A DNA stretch of 64,000 nt from Puccinia triticina (Eukaryota > Basidiomycota > Pucciniomycetes > Pucciniales > Pucciniaceae): NCBI RefSeq assembly GCF_026914185.1, contig NC_070559.1, positions 5,244,001 through 5,308,000 on the forward strand, given 5' to 3'. Within the stretch, counting starts at the first letter, position 1, and each line of letters starts with the position of its first letter. Shown here piece by piece: positions 1 through 10,910 of the stretch. The translations under genes and the position numbers were made by a program. The notes beneath the pieces were generated by a model, which was given only the letters and a program-made list of their open reading frames with translations, ran no database searches and was not told where the DNA came from.

Positions 1-540
1 ATAATGTTCATTGAGTGGAGCCTTTCTCAGCCTGGTGAACCAGCATGCACCACACATCGCGCTGGGAGAGTCCCAGCTCAACAGCCAGCATGTACTGTCC
101 ATTCAGCTGGGCTTTTCTGAGCTCGGTGGACAGTATGGACTGCCTACTGAGCTCGTAATTTCCCAGATCAATGACCAACATGTGCTGGTCATCGCGCAAG
201 GACTTCCCTGGCTTGATGACCAGTATGTACTGGTCATTGCGTTTGAGCTCAGAGACCCAGGGGACTGATGACCAGTGCATGTTGGTCATCAAGCGCGGGA
301 TCTGCCAACTCGATGACCAGTTCGTGCTTGTCATCGAGTCGGCAAAGCCCTAGTCCAATGACCAGCACATGCTGGTCATTGATCTGGGCCTATCCAAGCT
401 TGGTAGGCATTTTATACTGCTAAAAAAGCTCGGATAGGCCCAGCTCGATGGCCATCATGTACTGGGCGTCGAGCCGGGACTTCCCTAGCGCGATGAACAG
501 CACACACTGTTCATCGAGTCCCAGTACATGTGCAAGCGAC
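1..540. repeat. Degenerate 46-bp palindromic satellite array
   Basis: About a dozen degenerate units recur every 45-46 bp, with cores near 36, 80, 127, 172, 218, 269, 313, 359, 404, 449 and 495. Each core is self-complementary, of the form TGACCAGNATGTNCTGGTCA. Because the unit is nearly palindromic, both strands read as similar roughly 15-residue peptide repeats (DDQxVLVI-like), but frames break often and I do not call a gene. The array continues off the left edge of the window. Confidence 0.8.
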
Positions 541-1536
541 TTGCCAATGTCCACCGCAACGTTCGGCCGAACGTGAGGGTGGACATTACATAAGCAAATA
601 TCACTCCCCGGGGGACACAGGGGGATAGGAAACCAATCCAAGTTTCCCCGCGCGGCCATATTTCACTTGTGCCCACCTTCAACCCCAGACACAAGTTTCT
701 TTAACGCTTTTCCTCACATGTGTGTGCCACTCCTGCTGTTCCAAGGCCAAACATTTTGAGTAGTCTGGATACAGTAGGTCTGCAGTACCAAAGGCTTATA
801 TAAAATCATGTGCTACTTCAGTGACCTGTGATAAGAGTAATCAACACCACATTGTTTCACCATGCACATGGAAACAAAGGTACCCGTGGTTAAGTAATAC
901 TACTTAAAGGAGAAAATTCATGGTAAATATGTATTGAGAAATACGTGAAGAAAATCAATCTAAAAGAAAAAGGTGTACATAACCCAAGCTTAGATGTGCC
1001 TGAGAATTTAAGAATTGACTGTTCACCTTGTAGCTCTTAGACAAGCTATTGAATTCTTTCTCCATCTGGTTGCAGAAACAAGAGGATATTGATGCACCAG
1101 TTACTATCCATGGATCTAATCCTTTGCCTTGGCAATTTGTCTTTGTGCCTCTAGAACCTGCATTCTTCAGTAAGTTGTAGGTAAAGGTATGAAAATTGTA
1201 AAATGAGTAGTCCTGTAATACACAAGGTGTATATTTCCAAATGATAATGTTGGATTTCTGTCTTTCCACTCATCCCTAAAACCCCTTCTTCACTTTCTCC
1301 TCACACCATCTCCGCTCACTTTATCCTCCTCTACGGGCTTGTTTTCAGATCAAAGATATTCTACACTTATGAGTCCACATATTATGGTCTGTTTGTATTT
1401 AGTGGTCATGTTTGCTCGCCGTACTAGCCTTGTTGACTTTGCTCCTTGCCTAGATTAGTTTGTCAAACTTTCCCAAATCCTTCTTATCCTCTTGTGTGCG
1501 CACTCTCTGCTGGGGATATTGATGTACCTTTTGACA
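541..1536. other. AT-rich intergenic, no gene seen
   Basis: No conserved reading frame, tRNA-like fold or obvious terminal repeat was found here. Short open frames exist on both strands but carry no recognisable motif. Confidence 0.5.
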
Positions 1537-1795
1537 TGTTACAATGAGTCGAGAAGTTTCTTATTCATTATCATTTTTTATTCATTTTATTCTCACCCAC
1601 AAGTTGATTCCATGTACATAGTCTATATAACCATAGCCTAGTCCAGAGTAATCAACTCATTGGTTCTCTCCTTCTTTTTCTGCTCCACCTCTGAGCTGCA
1701 TCCGGTGATTCATCCATCATCACCGCCCCTTTTTCTTGAGCACCCTCAGGAGCTCTTCTCTTTCTCCTCACCGGTGAAAAGTCGAAATCCCAACA
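1537..1795 (+). repeat. Possible solo LTR (low confidence)
   Basis: The block begins TGTTAC and ends CCAACA, has a TATATAA box near 1624 and a long pyrimidine-rich tract downstream of it, as in LTR promoters. I could not find a matching target-site duplication or a second copy in the window, so this is tentative. Confidence 0.25.
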
Positions 1796-2399
1796 GATAA
1801 GCTATTCCCACTTCAGAATTTAAAATTCTTCAATTTTCCATAACTTAGTAAAAGATGTAGGGAAAACTGAATCCAGTATATTCACATTTCATATTGCTGG
1901 GAGTCAAATTGCATGTTAAACAGGTTTTTGGTTCCTAGCTTTGACACTGTTTGATACTTGAAGAATAAAAATTTTATGTCAAAACAGTTTCCTCCCCAAT
2001 TAATATCATGACACAAATATTTCACTCACTAGGATTCATCCAGCAGTTGGCCAATCCTCTGAAGTTCTTATACTTAGTATTTTTCATAATGTGGTGTTCT
2101 TTGTTTTTTGAATTAAAACAATTCAACAATGCAAAATATTTCCTGTCACTTGGTTAAAGATATATTTCAGAATAAGGATAGGTTTCTTGGAAACACTTTT
2201 GTGCATTGACACTTGTTTCCAAAATTGTGATCATGATGAACCAAACACAAAAATTCAACAGAGAGATGTTGATGTGTTGACATTGGGTGACAGATCATTT
2301 CACAACAAATTTGCCTACAGTTACCCCTGTAGTTGGGCAGAAATTTTAACAAAGTTACTGCTGACATTGAACTCACATCATACCATTTTACAGACAAAA

Positions 2400-2680
2400 T
2401 TACGGTCTGGCACTCTCTAGAGAGTGCAACACATTCCCCCCTGGTGAGGGGAATATTTGGATTTCTTCGGATAAAGAAAATACAAATGAGAGAGAGAGAG
2501 AGAAAGAGAGAGAGAAACTGAGCAGATTCAAGATAAGCATATATTCAAGGTTATTCTGGTGGGAATGCACGTCCACTGGCAATGCTACCTCTTCAGAAGA
2601 GTGCTGCCAAGCTGTGCTAGAGAGTGCTACAGCCTCCTCTCACCAAAGAAAGGTGGAGGGATCCTGGATTAGACAAGTTT
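2400..2680 (-). repeat. LTR-edge remnant with palindromic terminal motif
   Basis: On the minus strand a purine tract (CCAGGGGGGA) is followed by TGTGTTGCACTCTCTAGAG, the same polypurine-tract/LTR-start arrangement found on the plus strand near 17650. The AGAGAGTGC palindrome recurs nearby at about 2620 in degraded form. I read this as a decayed Ty3-type LTR boundary. A GA-rich microsatellite lies within it at 2488-2517. Confidence 0.45.
2488..2517 (+). repeat. GA microsatellite
   Basis: A 30-nt run of GAGAGA with a single interruption. Confidence 0.9.
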
Positions 2681-3853
2681 AATCCAGCCACAATTTGTTA
2701 GCTTCCTTCTGGATAGTCAAGGTTCTTTAAAGGGAAACCTATGTGGTTTGTTTCTTGCAAAAACCACAGGAAAAGAATGATGTTAAGCAGGGACAGCCCT
2801 GTGATCAATGATAAGGCAAAGGCCAGCAAAGAGGAGCAGATCAAGCAAGACACAGAGTTGTACCTCTGAGATAAACAAGGTTCAGTGAAAGAGGTTACTT
2901 ACTGTCAATATCCTAGGCGCCTGTGACGGTAGGTATACTGGGAGTGTTGTAAACTCTTTGGTGGTGATCCTGGGGTTATCTGGGGTGTGGTTCTGGTGTG
3001 CTGAAGTCTGTAGATCCACCTCAGGCAAGGGGAATCCTGACTAAAAAAATTTTCACAGTTTGCTTATGTAATTTACATATGTACATGTGGTTTGGCGCGC
3101 CTGGTAGCGCTGACACGTCACAACTGCGCATGCGTGCTACAACTCAATAACTCAGGGAAGGAGTAGAGTTACAAAGAATTGGTGAGTTGTAACTAAGTTT
3201 AAAATTGCATGAGGAAACAGAATATGAATTCAAAACAAGGTTATCTCTTAAGATGAAAAAGATATGAAGTAATTCATATGTAAAGAGTAGAAAAAGGCAG
3301 ACTTTAGGTCAGCTGAGTTGACTCTAAGGCTGACAGAATTGATGTTTCTGAGCAAGATGAGGAAAGATGAGGTGGACTCAGAGGGGCTGGACTAATAAGG
3401 GAAGACTGTCAAGAGGGGCTACATAGAAAACAGGAGTGAAGCCCCTCCTGAGATTCAGAAAAACTGCCGCCAGTTTTACATAGTTGTAGTACTGTATCAC
3501 AGTTAAATGAAACTTTTGTGGTGACATTTATTTTGCATGTTTTGCCAACATCTATTACACAATTTCTTTGGTTCTGAACTTGGTCTCATGTTTTGCCGCT
3601 GTCTTTGCCTCAGCCCAATCTTGTCACAACAAGCTGTCTTGGGTTACTGGCCCTGGCTCAGACAAAAACCATCAAAGAAAGATTTATGCCACTTGCTGTG
3701 CCTCTTTTTTCTTCTGGGCAAGTGTTACAGAGAGGTAAGATTTTAAATCACTCTTCAACACAGCTTTCTGCCCACTTCCAGGGCCCAAATTAGTTCCTCA
3801 TTATAATTCTTCACCCTGATTTGCCAACCAGGGTGTCTATCCCTTCAACAGCC
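2681..3853. other. Intergenic, no supported gene
   Basis: AT-rich DNA. A potential exon around 3600-3732 ends at a good GTAAGA donor, but I could not connect it in frame to anything. Confidence 0.4.
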
Positions 3854-4405
3854 ATGCTACTCATGAGAATTTTAGCGGCCCTTCAGGGCTTGAATTACTA
3901 TAGTGTTTTGTCAAATAAAACTATAAGCACTACGTTTCTGGCAAGAAGAGCCTACATTGAAGATACCATTGACCTTGAAAATTTTCACAATGTCCCAAAT
4001 GAAAAAAACAAGTTTGAAAGTATGTGATTTTGCGGTGATCTTACTTCTCAATGGCAGAAGTTTGATGGTTATATCTGAACACTGAATTCTAATTTCTCAT
4101 TTTTACAAATCTTCAGTTTTTGAAATAGGTGATGAGGCAGCATGTATGTACTTCAATTTATCCATTTTGCCTTACTTCCAACTCCCATATTCCAGATGAG
4201 CACTTTTTTACCTTTTGAATGCTGATGGGATTCATGTTTTGAAGCTTCTTCAAAAACTGCTCATCCTGATGAATATGGCAAGTGACTACATATGTGATTG
4301 GTTTAATCAGCTTTATCACCAAGATCTGACTTGTCATGCACTCCCCCACTCACCAAACACATCAAACCAGCTGAATTCAAGGACTCATTGAATAATCTCA
4401 ATTGT
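3854..4405 (+). CDS. Putative 5' exons of secreted helical-repeat protein
   Basis: Three small open segments appear to belong upstream of the long exon at 4566-5471. 3854-4019 encodes a start codon and weak signal-peptide-like N-terminus (MLLMRILAALQGL) and stops at a consensus GTATGT. 4117-4143 follows a CTTCAG acceptor, keeps phase and ends at another GTATGT. About 4313-4405 follows TTAATCAG and encodes a segment (HIKPAEFKDSLNNLN) that aligns with the repeat unit of the downstream exon. The first two junctions keep phase. The last junction, into 4566, does not resolve with the donors I can see (GTCAGT gives phase 1, the downstream exon needs phase 0). This is either an exon chain partly mis-modelled by me or a gene carrying a lesion. 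Confidence 0.3.
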
Positions 4406-4565
4406 CAGTGGTTTCAACATACATTTTAATTTACTGATAACAAAAAAAACAATGTAAAAATTCTGATGTCATGACTTGAAACGACCTTTGACAAAAAACT
4501 TCTTTTAAAATCACAAAGTTCAACCCAAAGAGGCCACTTTTTTCCAGAAATACTGTGCCCTCCAG

Positions 4566-5471
4566 AATTCTTTTGACAATGATGAAAGAAAATTATTGGG
4601 TAGGGTTATGGAAAAAAATTTACCCATGAATGTAGATTCAGCCCAATATTCTCAAAACATCTTTAATGCATTGCTTGCAATTCTAAGTGATTCCAAGAAG
4701 GAAATGCTTTGGAAATTTATTGGGAATCATCAGGAGACTCTTCATTTCTTGCCATCTAAACCAGTTATACTGCCATCTGAATGTGAATTATCATATGTGC
4801 TTAGAAAGTTGCGCAGTGAGTATATCTTCAATTTCATACATACATATATACAGAGTATTAATCTGCTGAATATTGATGCATCTGAATTCTGCAACAAAAA
4901 AACAGATTTGACTCAAAAAGATTATTACATAATAAGAAAGATGAAATCCAATCTAATAGACTCACTGAAAGCTTTCCTGCAAGAATTGACAGATTCAGAG
5001 TTCAAGATGCTCCATGACCTGGCCACAAGAGGCAAGAGTTTGCGAAAAAACTACACGCCAGATGGGATCAAAGAGTTTGTGAATGAGATCACTGGATTCC
5101 TGGCAATTTTGAATGATTCCAAAAAGCAGAAGTTTTGGAAAATAGGGAAGAAAGCCGAGGGACATTTGATATCATTTCAGGAGAAGTATAAGGGACTTTA
5201 TCTGAGCCCCCACCTGGATACGCTGGATGAGGCTGGGAGAAAAGCTTTTGAGAAGGTGATGGATGAGATCTTCCCCCAATCATCCAACAAGCTCCAATTT
5301 TCTGGTGAGCAGTTCCATAGAAACATGTTTGTCTTCCTCTCTGGTTCCAGCCAGGAGCAGGAGGCAATAGTCTGGAAAGGCCTGGAGCTCTATGTGAAGA
5401 CTCAAGAATATAAGGTGTTCAAGCTCAAGATCACTGGTCAGATTGTGAAGTTTATAATCAATTTGATCTGA
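4566..5471 (+). CDS. Helical-repeat protein, main exon; candidate secreted
   Basis: The long open segment ends at TGA 5469-5471 and follows a CTCCAG acceptor at 4565. The first in-frame ATG is 4608, but the frame stays open and repeat-like upstream of it, so I place the exon start at the acceptor. The protein is built from degenerate units of roughly 43-45 residues centred on F-x3-L-x2-L-x2-L-x-D-S/D-x4-L/W. Clear copies read ALLAILSDSKKEMLW, AFLQELTDSEFKML and GFLAILNDSKKQKFW; weaker ones lie between them and at the C-terminus. It is helical, charged and lacks cysteine-rich character. I recognise no named family. Upstream exons may supply a signal peptide, which would make it a candidate rust secreted protein; that link is inference. 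The surrounding DNA is gene-poor and AT-rich. Confidence 0.55.
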   Translation, partial: NSFDNDERKLLGRVMEKNLPMNVDSAQYSQNIFNALLAILSDSKKEMLWKFIGNHQETLHFLPSKPVILPSECELSYVLRKLRSEYIFNFIHTYIQSINLLNIDASEFCNKKTDLTQKDYYIIRKMKSNLIDSLKAFLQELTDSEFKMLHDLATRGKSLRKNYTPDGIKEFVNEITGFLAILNDSKKQKFWKIGKKAEGHLISFQEKYKGLYLSPHLDTLDEAGRKAFEKVMDEIFPQSSNKLQFSGEQFHRNMFVFLSGSSQEQEAIVWKGLELYVKTQEYKVFKLKITGQIVKFIINLI

Positions 5472-7093
5472 AGGGGTCAACCAAAACAGGTTCTTCAGTA
5501 ACAGATTTATGTTTGACACCAGCCAACCACCCTGTGTTTTTTCCTCCCTTTAAATTCTTTCAATCTATACTTCACCACATGATTTCCATCACATTGTGAT
5601 TTGTAGAATGCTTGGACTGATGGTCCTGTTTCTGTGCACAAATCATGGAATTCTGTAATCAATGGTGGGCTGCTACGCAAAACTATCTGCAGCGTGTGCT
5701 ATCCGCTAGTTTAGTGTTGTGTAGTTCCTGACGCAGTGCGTTTAGCTGTAGCACCTGCTATGGGTCACTATTCTACACTAACGGGCGCTGTGGTGATTAA
5801 TTCTGGAACATGTGTCAAATTGTCCACGGAGCACGGGCAGAGCGGAGCGCACAACTGAAGGCGGCGTGCAGAGCTCGACGGCGGAACTGGACTCAAACTG
5901 AGCAGGCTAGCAGAGGTGGTGATTGGGGGAATCTGTGGCAGCCAGAAGGGCGGCGTGTGGGATCCTGACATCATAGGCTAGACAGGGGTGTGGAAGCTAG
6001 GGAGAGGAGTTTGACGGCGTTTGAAGGCAAGCAGCGGAGACGACAGGAGTTAGTGTGAGAGTGGAGCTTGGCGGATGACCTGTGTGTGTGTATAGTGCTT
6101 AGCAGATTACAAGTGTGCGTGTGTGAACAGAGTTAGCGGATGGCGTGCGTGGGAGGCAGGCGGAGGATGTCTTTTAGTTCTCTTCCTTTTCTCTATAAAA
6201 CCATGATGGAGGAGGGAGGATTCTGCTGGATACTCCCCACAGACTCTCTTTTTTACGGTTTTCAGTATGCTTTACTTGGCAGATTGTTAATTGTGCTTCT
6301 TTTACTTTTTGTATGTTGCGGAAGCAGAGTTTTACGCTGCGGACTTGCTTTGTGTGTTACGATTGTGATTTGTGGAGTTTTTGTGCTTGCTTTACGGCTG
6401 TCTTCTTGTGGTTTTGCGGAGTGATCTTCTTTATTATGTGGCGGAGCTGTATGTTATGTTTTACGTCTGCAGAGTTTTATTATTTTCTGTGCATTACTTT
6501 ATTTATCCCACTCAGAGCCCTATGTACAATGCGGCAGAGCTGCAGAGCGGAGTTTCTCCAGATCACCCGACTTTACCCGGGAATCATCTTGGAGCGGCGG
6601 GGTCCTGCCAGTTGTACGCAGGGACCACATGGAATTGGATTGAATGGGGTTTATATAGGGTACGCACCATGAGACATGGCATTTATGTATGAATTCCTGC
6701 TGATACTCAGTTAAGCACAACCCTGCTTGTCTTTTCCCGGGGTGATTTGGCGCCCCATGCAAGTATGAATCAGCCAATTGAGAAAGCCATGTAAGACCCA
6801 AATCTTGGGTTTTAAGCCAGCTCTGTCGGGGGTTTCCATCCAGCAAATGTGATTGTCAGTCCTTGATTGGGTTTGGGTTTGTGAGCTGTGTGTTAATATA
6901 GTTTGCTCAGCTTCTCTGGCTTGATCTTTACTAGTGATTTTCATCTTTTGGGGCTTGAGTGTCCCAGCCAGGCTGCTTGATGATGTCAGGGTGGGTTAGT
7001 CTGGGCGGTGGGGCTGCTGTCTGGGTGTCGGTATGGCTGCTTCGGTGTTTCTGGGGAGAGAGCACTGACCTTGAGCAGCGTCTTGTTATAAAG
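5472..7093. other. Intergenic; likely promoter/5' region of the vezatin-like gene
   Basis: No conserved coding frame. TG-rich tracts occur at 6060-6130, and TATAAA-like boxes at about 6194 and 6650. Several hydrophobic open frames between 6140 and 6690 overlap each other in different phases and look fortuitous. Confidence 0.4.
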
Positions 7094-9917
7094 ATGGCTG
7101 AGCCGATAGTCCAGCCAGACTCCCCCCTGGCCGCCTACCTCGCATCTGTCGACGCCATGCCCCTCAGCCTGCTCACCACCATCCTCAGCAAACTACGGAG
7201 CTTCCTCAGCCTCAGCCTCAGCCTCCGCCGAGAACCAGAAACAGAACAGCCCCAGACCGAACACCTCTCCGAACGACTCAAGTATCTCATCTGTTCCTCC
7301 TTCCTGCTCAGCCCAGGCCTCCAGCCAGACTTCTACGACGCCCACCACACCCCCCCCAGAGTATCCGAACTCACACCCCCACCCCCACTCACCCGCACCA
7401 CCCTCCGCCTCCTCAGACCCCACCCACGCACCATCCTCAGCATATCCACCCTGCTCATCCTCATCGGATACCACCTCTCCCCCCGCTGGGCACTCTGCTC
7501 GGCCCCCCTCATCGCACTCGCCCTCTGCCGCCCCAGAACCCACCTCCGACACATCCCCCACCGCAACCCACGCACCCGCCAGCTCCACATCCAGGCCGCC
7601 ATCATCCCCGAGATCGCCAAGCTCGTCAACACCAGCCAGGCCCTCGACCTGCGCGTCAGCCGGGCCATCGGCGCCGTCAAGGAAATCGAATGCGTCGCAC
7701 TCGGCCTGCGTCTGTCAGTCTCTCTTGCTCTCTCTCCCAGAAAAACATACACTGACTGACCTCCGCCCATCCAGATCAAACCCCATGCCCCCCGTCTCCC
7801 GCCTCGAAACCGCTGCCTTCCCCTTCGCCGGCCCCTCCGCCGACCCAGCCCCAGAAGACAGCCTGCACGCCCTAGGCCTCCGCAAAGTCCTCCAGCGCGT
7901 CCTCGACCAGGCCCGCCACCAGTTCGAGAACACCGCCGCCGAGCTCGAAGCCGTCATCCTCAGCCACATCCACAACCCCTCCCCCACAAGCCCCTCCTCC
8001 AACCCCTCAACCGTCTCCCCCGCCGCCTCCTCCTCCTCCTCCTCCTCCTCCGCATCCTCCTCCACCCTGGCCGCCCTCATGGAAATGTACGGCTGCTCCC
8101 GGCTCGACCCCCAAACCCTCAGGGGCTCGACCAACGAGCGCGCCCGCCGACAGGCCTGGCGCGCCAGCCTCCACTCGCGCATCCACGACAGCGCACCCCT
8201 TCTCTCGCCCGTCGCCGCCTCGAACGACCCCTTCCAGCTCGTCTCCACGCCCCCCAGCGCCAAGCGCCTCTCGCTCCAGCAAACCCCGCTCTCGCCCAGC
8301 CCGAGCCCCTCGGCCTTGGAGCACCATCTCGAGGCGCGCAGGCTGCTCGCGGCCCGCAAGCCGCGCTGCCGGAGCAGCTTCGGCACGCCCTCCCACTCCC
8401 ACGAGTACCACCAGCTCAGATCCATCGACGCCAGCAGCAGCAGTCCGACGGAGCACTCCGCCCACCGCCGCTCCCCGCGCCCGGTCTCCTTCCACGCCGC
8501 CTCCCACTCGCCCACGCCTGCTGGCCCGGCCACCGCCCCCGACGGCCGCCGGGCCTCGCTGCTCATCCCTGTCGGCCGCTCTCCGAAGCCGAGGCCCAGC
8601 TCGATGTCCGCCACCTCCTCCTTCCGCACCCTCGCCTCCTCGAGCCCGATCAGCCATGCGCGCCGCTCGCCGGACCTCTACCCGGAGATCCATCTGCCCA
8701 GCAGCCCGCCGACGGCCACCGGCTCCGAGGAGCCCAGCTCGCCCCTCGTCGACCGAGTCGTCCCCTTCTCCCTCCTGGCGCTCCAGAACAGCTTCGAGCG
8801 CATGCACGTCTCCCGAAAACGTCTCATGTGCTGTCTCCTCGCACTCGACTTCACCCTCTTCACCCCACACACCCTGCCCATGTGGCAAGACACGCTCGAG
8901 ACCGTCCAGGGCCTGCTCAAGACCGTCGACGCCCTCGCCGGCGAGCTGACCGCGGGGATGTCGGTCGAGTTCGGCCCGGGCTCCTTCGACACCGCCTCGC
9001 CCGACCACCGGCCGGCCACCCGGGACGACCCGAGCCACGCCCGTCGCAGGGACTCCCGCAAGCTGCAGGAACGCGGGCAGGAGGAGGATAGCGGCGGGTC
9101 GTGGGAAGGGCTGCGCGACTTCGGCCCGCCGATGGCCGAGGCGGACAAGAAGACGCGCAGACAGAGCGAGCTGATGGGGCAGATGCAGGCCATGGACCTC
9201 GCCCTCCGGACGATCGCGGCGAAGATGAAGGTGTGTGTGGAGGCGCTGGGCAAGGAGGGTCCGCGGGCGGTCGGGGTGCACGAGTCGATCCGGGGGGACC
9301 TGGAGCTTCTTGCGCGCGAATGGGACGCCAGTCGGGCCAAGATCCGGCTGCTCGTCGACGGCGACACTCCGCCCCCCGCTGCCGCCTCGGCCCGTCGGTC
9401 CCGGCTCAGACCGCACTCGCTCGACAGCAGTCTCAGCATCGAGTCGTCCGGCCCCGCCTCGTCGATCTCCTCCAGCGAGGCCCTCACGCCCGTCGGCGAG
9501 CACGCCCCGCCCGCGCTCTACGCCTCCAAAGCCGACGACAACGACGAGGAGGAGGAGGAGGACGAGGGCGCGCCGCTGTTGCGCACGGGGCCCCGGGCCT
9601 CCATGGCGCCCCCGCCGGGCCTCGAGGCCATCCTTGCGGGCGCCCTCCCCGCCGCCGTCGCCACGCCTCCGCGTCGGAGCCCCGACACCCCCCCGGCGCC
9701 GCCGACGAGGACGCTCAAGTTGTCCGCCGCCGAGCTGGCCGAACTCACCCGGTGCAGACGCCGCGAATCCGCCGCCTTCGCCCCCCGCCCCGCCTCCCTC
9801 ATCGCCCTCCATCCCCCCGCCATCCCCGCCACCCCCCCGCCCGCCGTGGTGACCGAACTCAAGGACGTCCTCCTCGCGCTCAAGACCCGCAGGTCGTCCA
9901 CCATCGACTCGCTCTAG
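7094..9917 (+). CDS. Vezatin/Inp2-type myosin-binding membrane protein
   Basis: Model: 7094-7713 joined to 7775-9917, 920 aa. The 61-bp intron (GTCAGT to CCATCCAG) is required to keep a conserved block in frame, with VKEIECVALGLRL before the junction and SNPMPPVSRLE after it. That block, a strand of Val/Ile/Glu-rich helix followed by PxPPxSRLE, is how I recognise the fungal vezatin-type myosin-binding domain (Pfam Vezatin, which includes yeast Inp2, the peroxisomal receptor for myosin V). Two hydrophobic segments at about residues 112-146 precede it, as expected for an organelle membrane anchor. Further helices follow (SLLALQNSFERMHVSRK, and QMQAMDLALRTIAAKMK near the middle). The rest is Ser/Pro-rich and low complexity, including runs of serine and of Asp/Glu. 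Role by family: linking an organelle membrane to class V myosin; the cargo organelle is not shown by sequence. Third codon positions are almost all C or G, unlike any other gene in the window. Confidence 0.75.
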
Positions 9918-10634
9918 TGTTTTGTTTTTCGTTTTCCTCGCGGCTGCTTGTGAACGGACCCGAGCCTGCTTTCGTCTTCGCCCTTTCTGCTGCACCCCTT
10001 TCTGTACTTACACCCCCTTACATATCCACCCTCTCTTCGCGCACAGCCTCTCTATCCACACACACACATATATATATGCTTATTTGTCTCGTGCACGCGT
10101 GCTGCTATGTTAACTTATCCGTCGTCTTCGTCATTAACGTATATATACCCGCGCTGCTGCTGAGTGCCCGACGGCCGTATCCTTGTCTGTCTGTGCGCTC
10201 CGATCCGCGTCTGGCCATCTGTGTCCGTCGTCACCCGCAGGCCTGAGCCGCCCGTTGTGTTCTTTTGTTCTCTTTCTTGGCGCGCGTGTCGGGCCCCGGG
10301 CAACCCACTTGTCCTGGCTCTTCGCGTGTGTGTGTGTGTGTGCACCGTGTGTGGGGGAGGCCGGCTGCGGCGCCCTCTCGGGGCCTCCGATTCAAAGCGT
10401 GTATTCCCACGAGACACTCTCAAAACCATGCAAAAAAGCAGCCTTGCATGCAGAATGGGAGGTGTTTTTATCATTTGTTGGCGGTTTAAGGCTTAGACCG
10501 GCCCCCTGAGAGTGCTGCACGAGGACAAACGGCGGCCTGTCGGCGCGCACGGTGTGCCCACAAAGGGTATTCCCAAGCAACACTCTTCGAAACATAATAG
10601 GAAAAAACTCTTGCCTTAGATGACTTGCCGTTGG
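9918..10634. other. 3' flank and repeats
   Basis: A CA/TA microsatellite (about 10055-10080) and a GTGTGT tract (about 10328) follow the gene. A 60-bp segment containing TTTATCATTTG...GGTTTAAGGC at 10468-10520 is repeated at about 10860-10910. No gene seen. Confidence 0.5.
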
Positions 10635-10856
10635 CATTTAGAGAGCTCTAGATGCCCCTCTAGCTCCTAAATTAATACACCTACCAAAACAAAGTACAGC
10701 GCACATGAAAGCAATGAGCTACACTGTAGCTCATTGCTTTCATGGCTACAGGCTGATGAAAACATTTTCCTTGTTGCTGAAAATTGAGAGGTTGGGTGTG
10801 TGGATTGAGATCTGGGAGGCTCCCAGACTCGAAGAGAAGGCATCCAGTGGCAGGCC
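10635..10856 (+). repeat. Dispersed repeat, copy 1 (second copy 18770-18960)
   Basis: The segment starts with ATTTAGAGAGCTCTAGATGC and ends GGGAGGCTCCCAGACTCGA. The same order of blocks is found in direct orientation at 18770-18960. Copy 1 contains an extra perfect 41-nt hairpin (10704-10744) that copy 2 lacks. Confidence 0.7.
10704..10744. repeat. Perfect 19-bp-arm hairpin
   Basis: CATGAAAGCAATGAGCTAC, a 3-nt loop, then the exact reverse complement. The matching position in copy 2 of the surrounding repeat has only one arm, so the second arm looks like a templated inverted duplication. Confidence 0.85.
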
Positions 10857-10910
10857 ATCTTTATCATTTGCTGGGGGGTTTAAAGCTTAGACCCGCCGCC
10901 TGAAATCACT

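Noticed and set aside
6140..6692. Hydrophobic frames resembling membrane proteins
   Set aside because: Three overlapping phases with the same T/G-rich bias; looks like composition, not coding.
8007..9995. 662-aa open frame on the minus strand
   Set aside because: It is the antisense shadow of the GC-rich vezatin-like gene; Gly/Arg-rich composition follows from the codon bias of the plus strand.
9101..10246. 381-aa plus-strand frame overlapping the end of the vezatin-like gene
   Set aside because: A second-phase shadow of the same GC-rich exon that runs into the 3' flank; no conserved motif.
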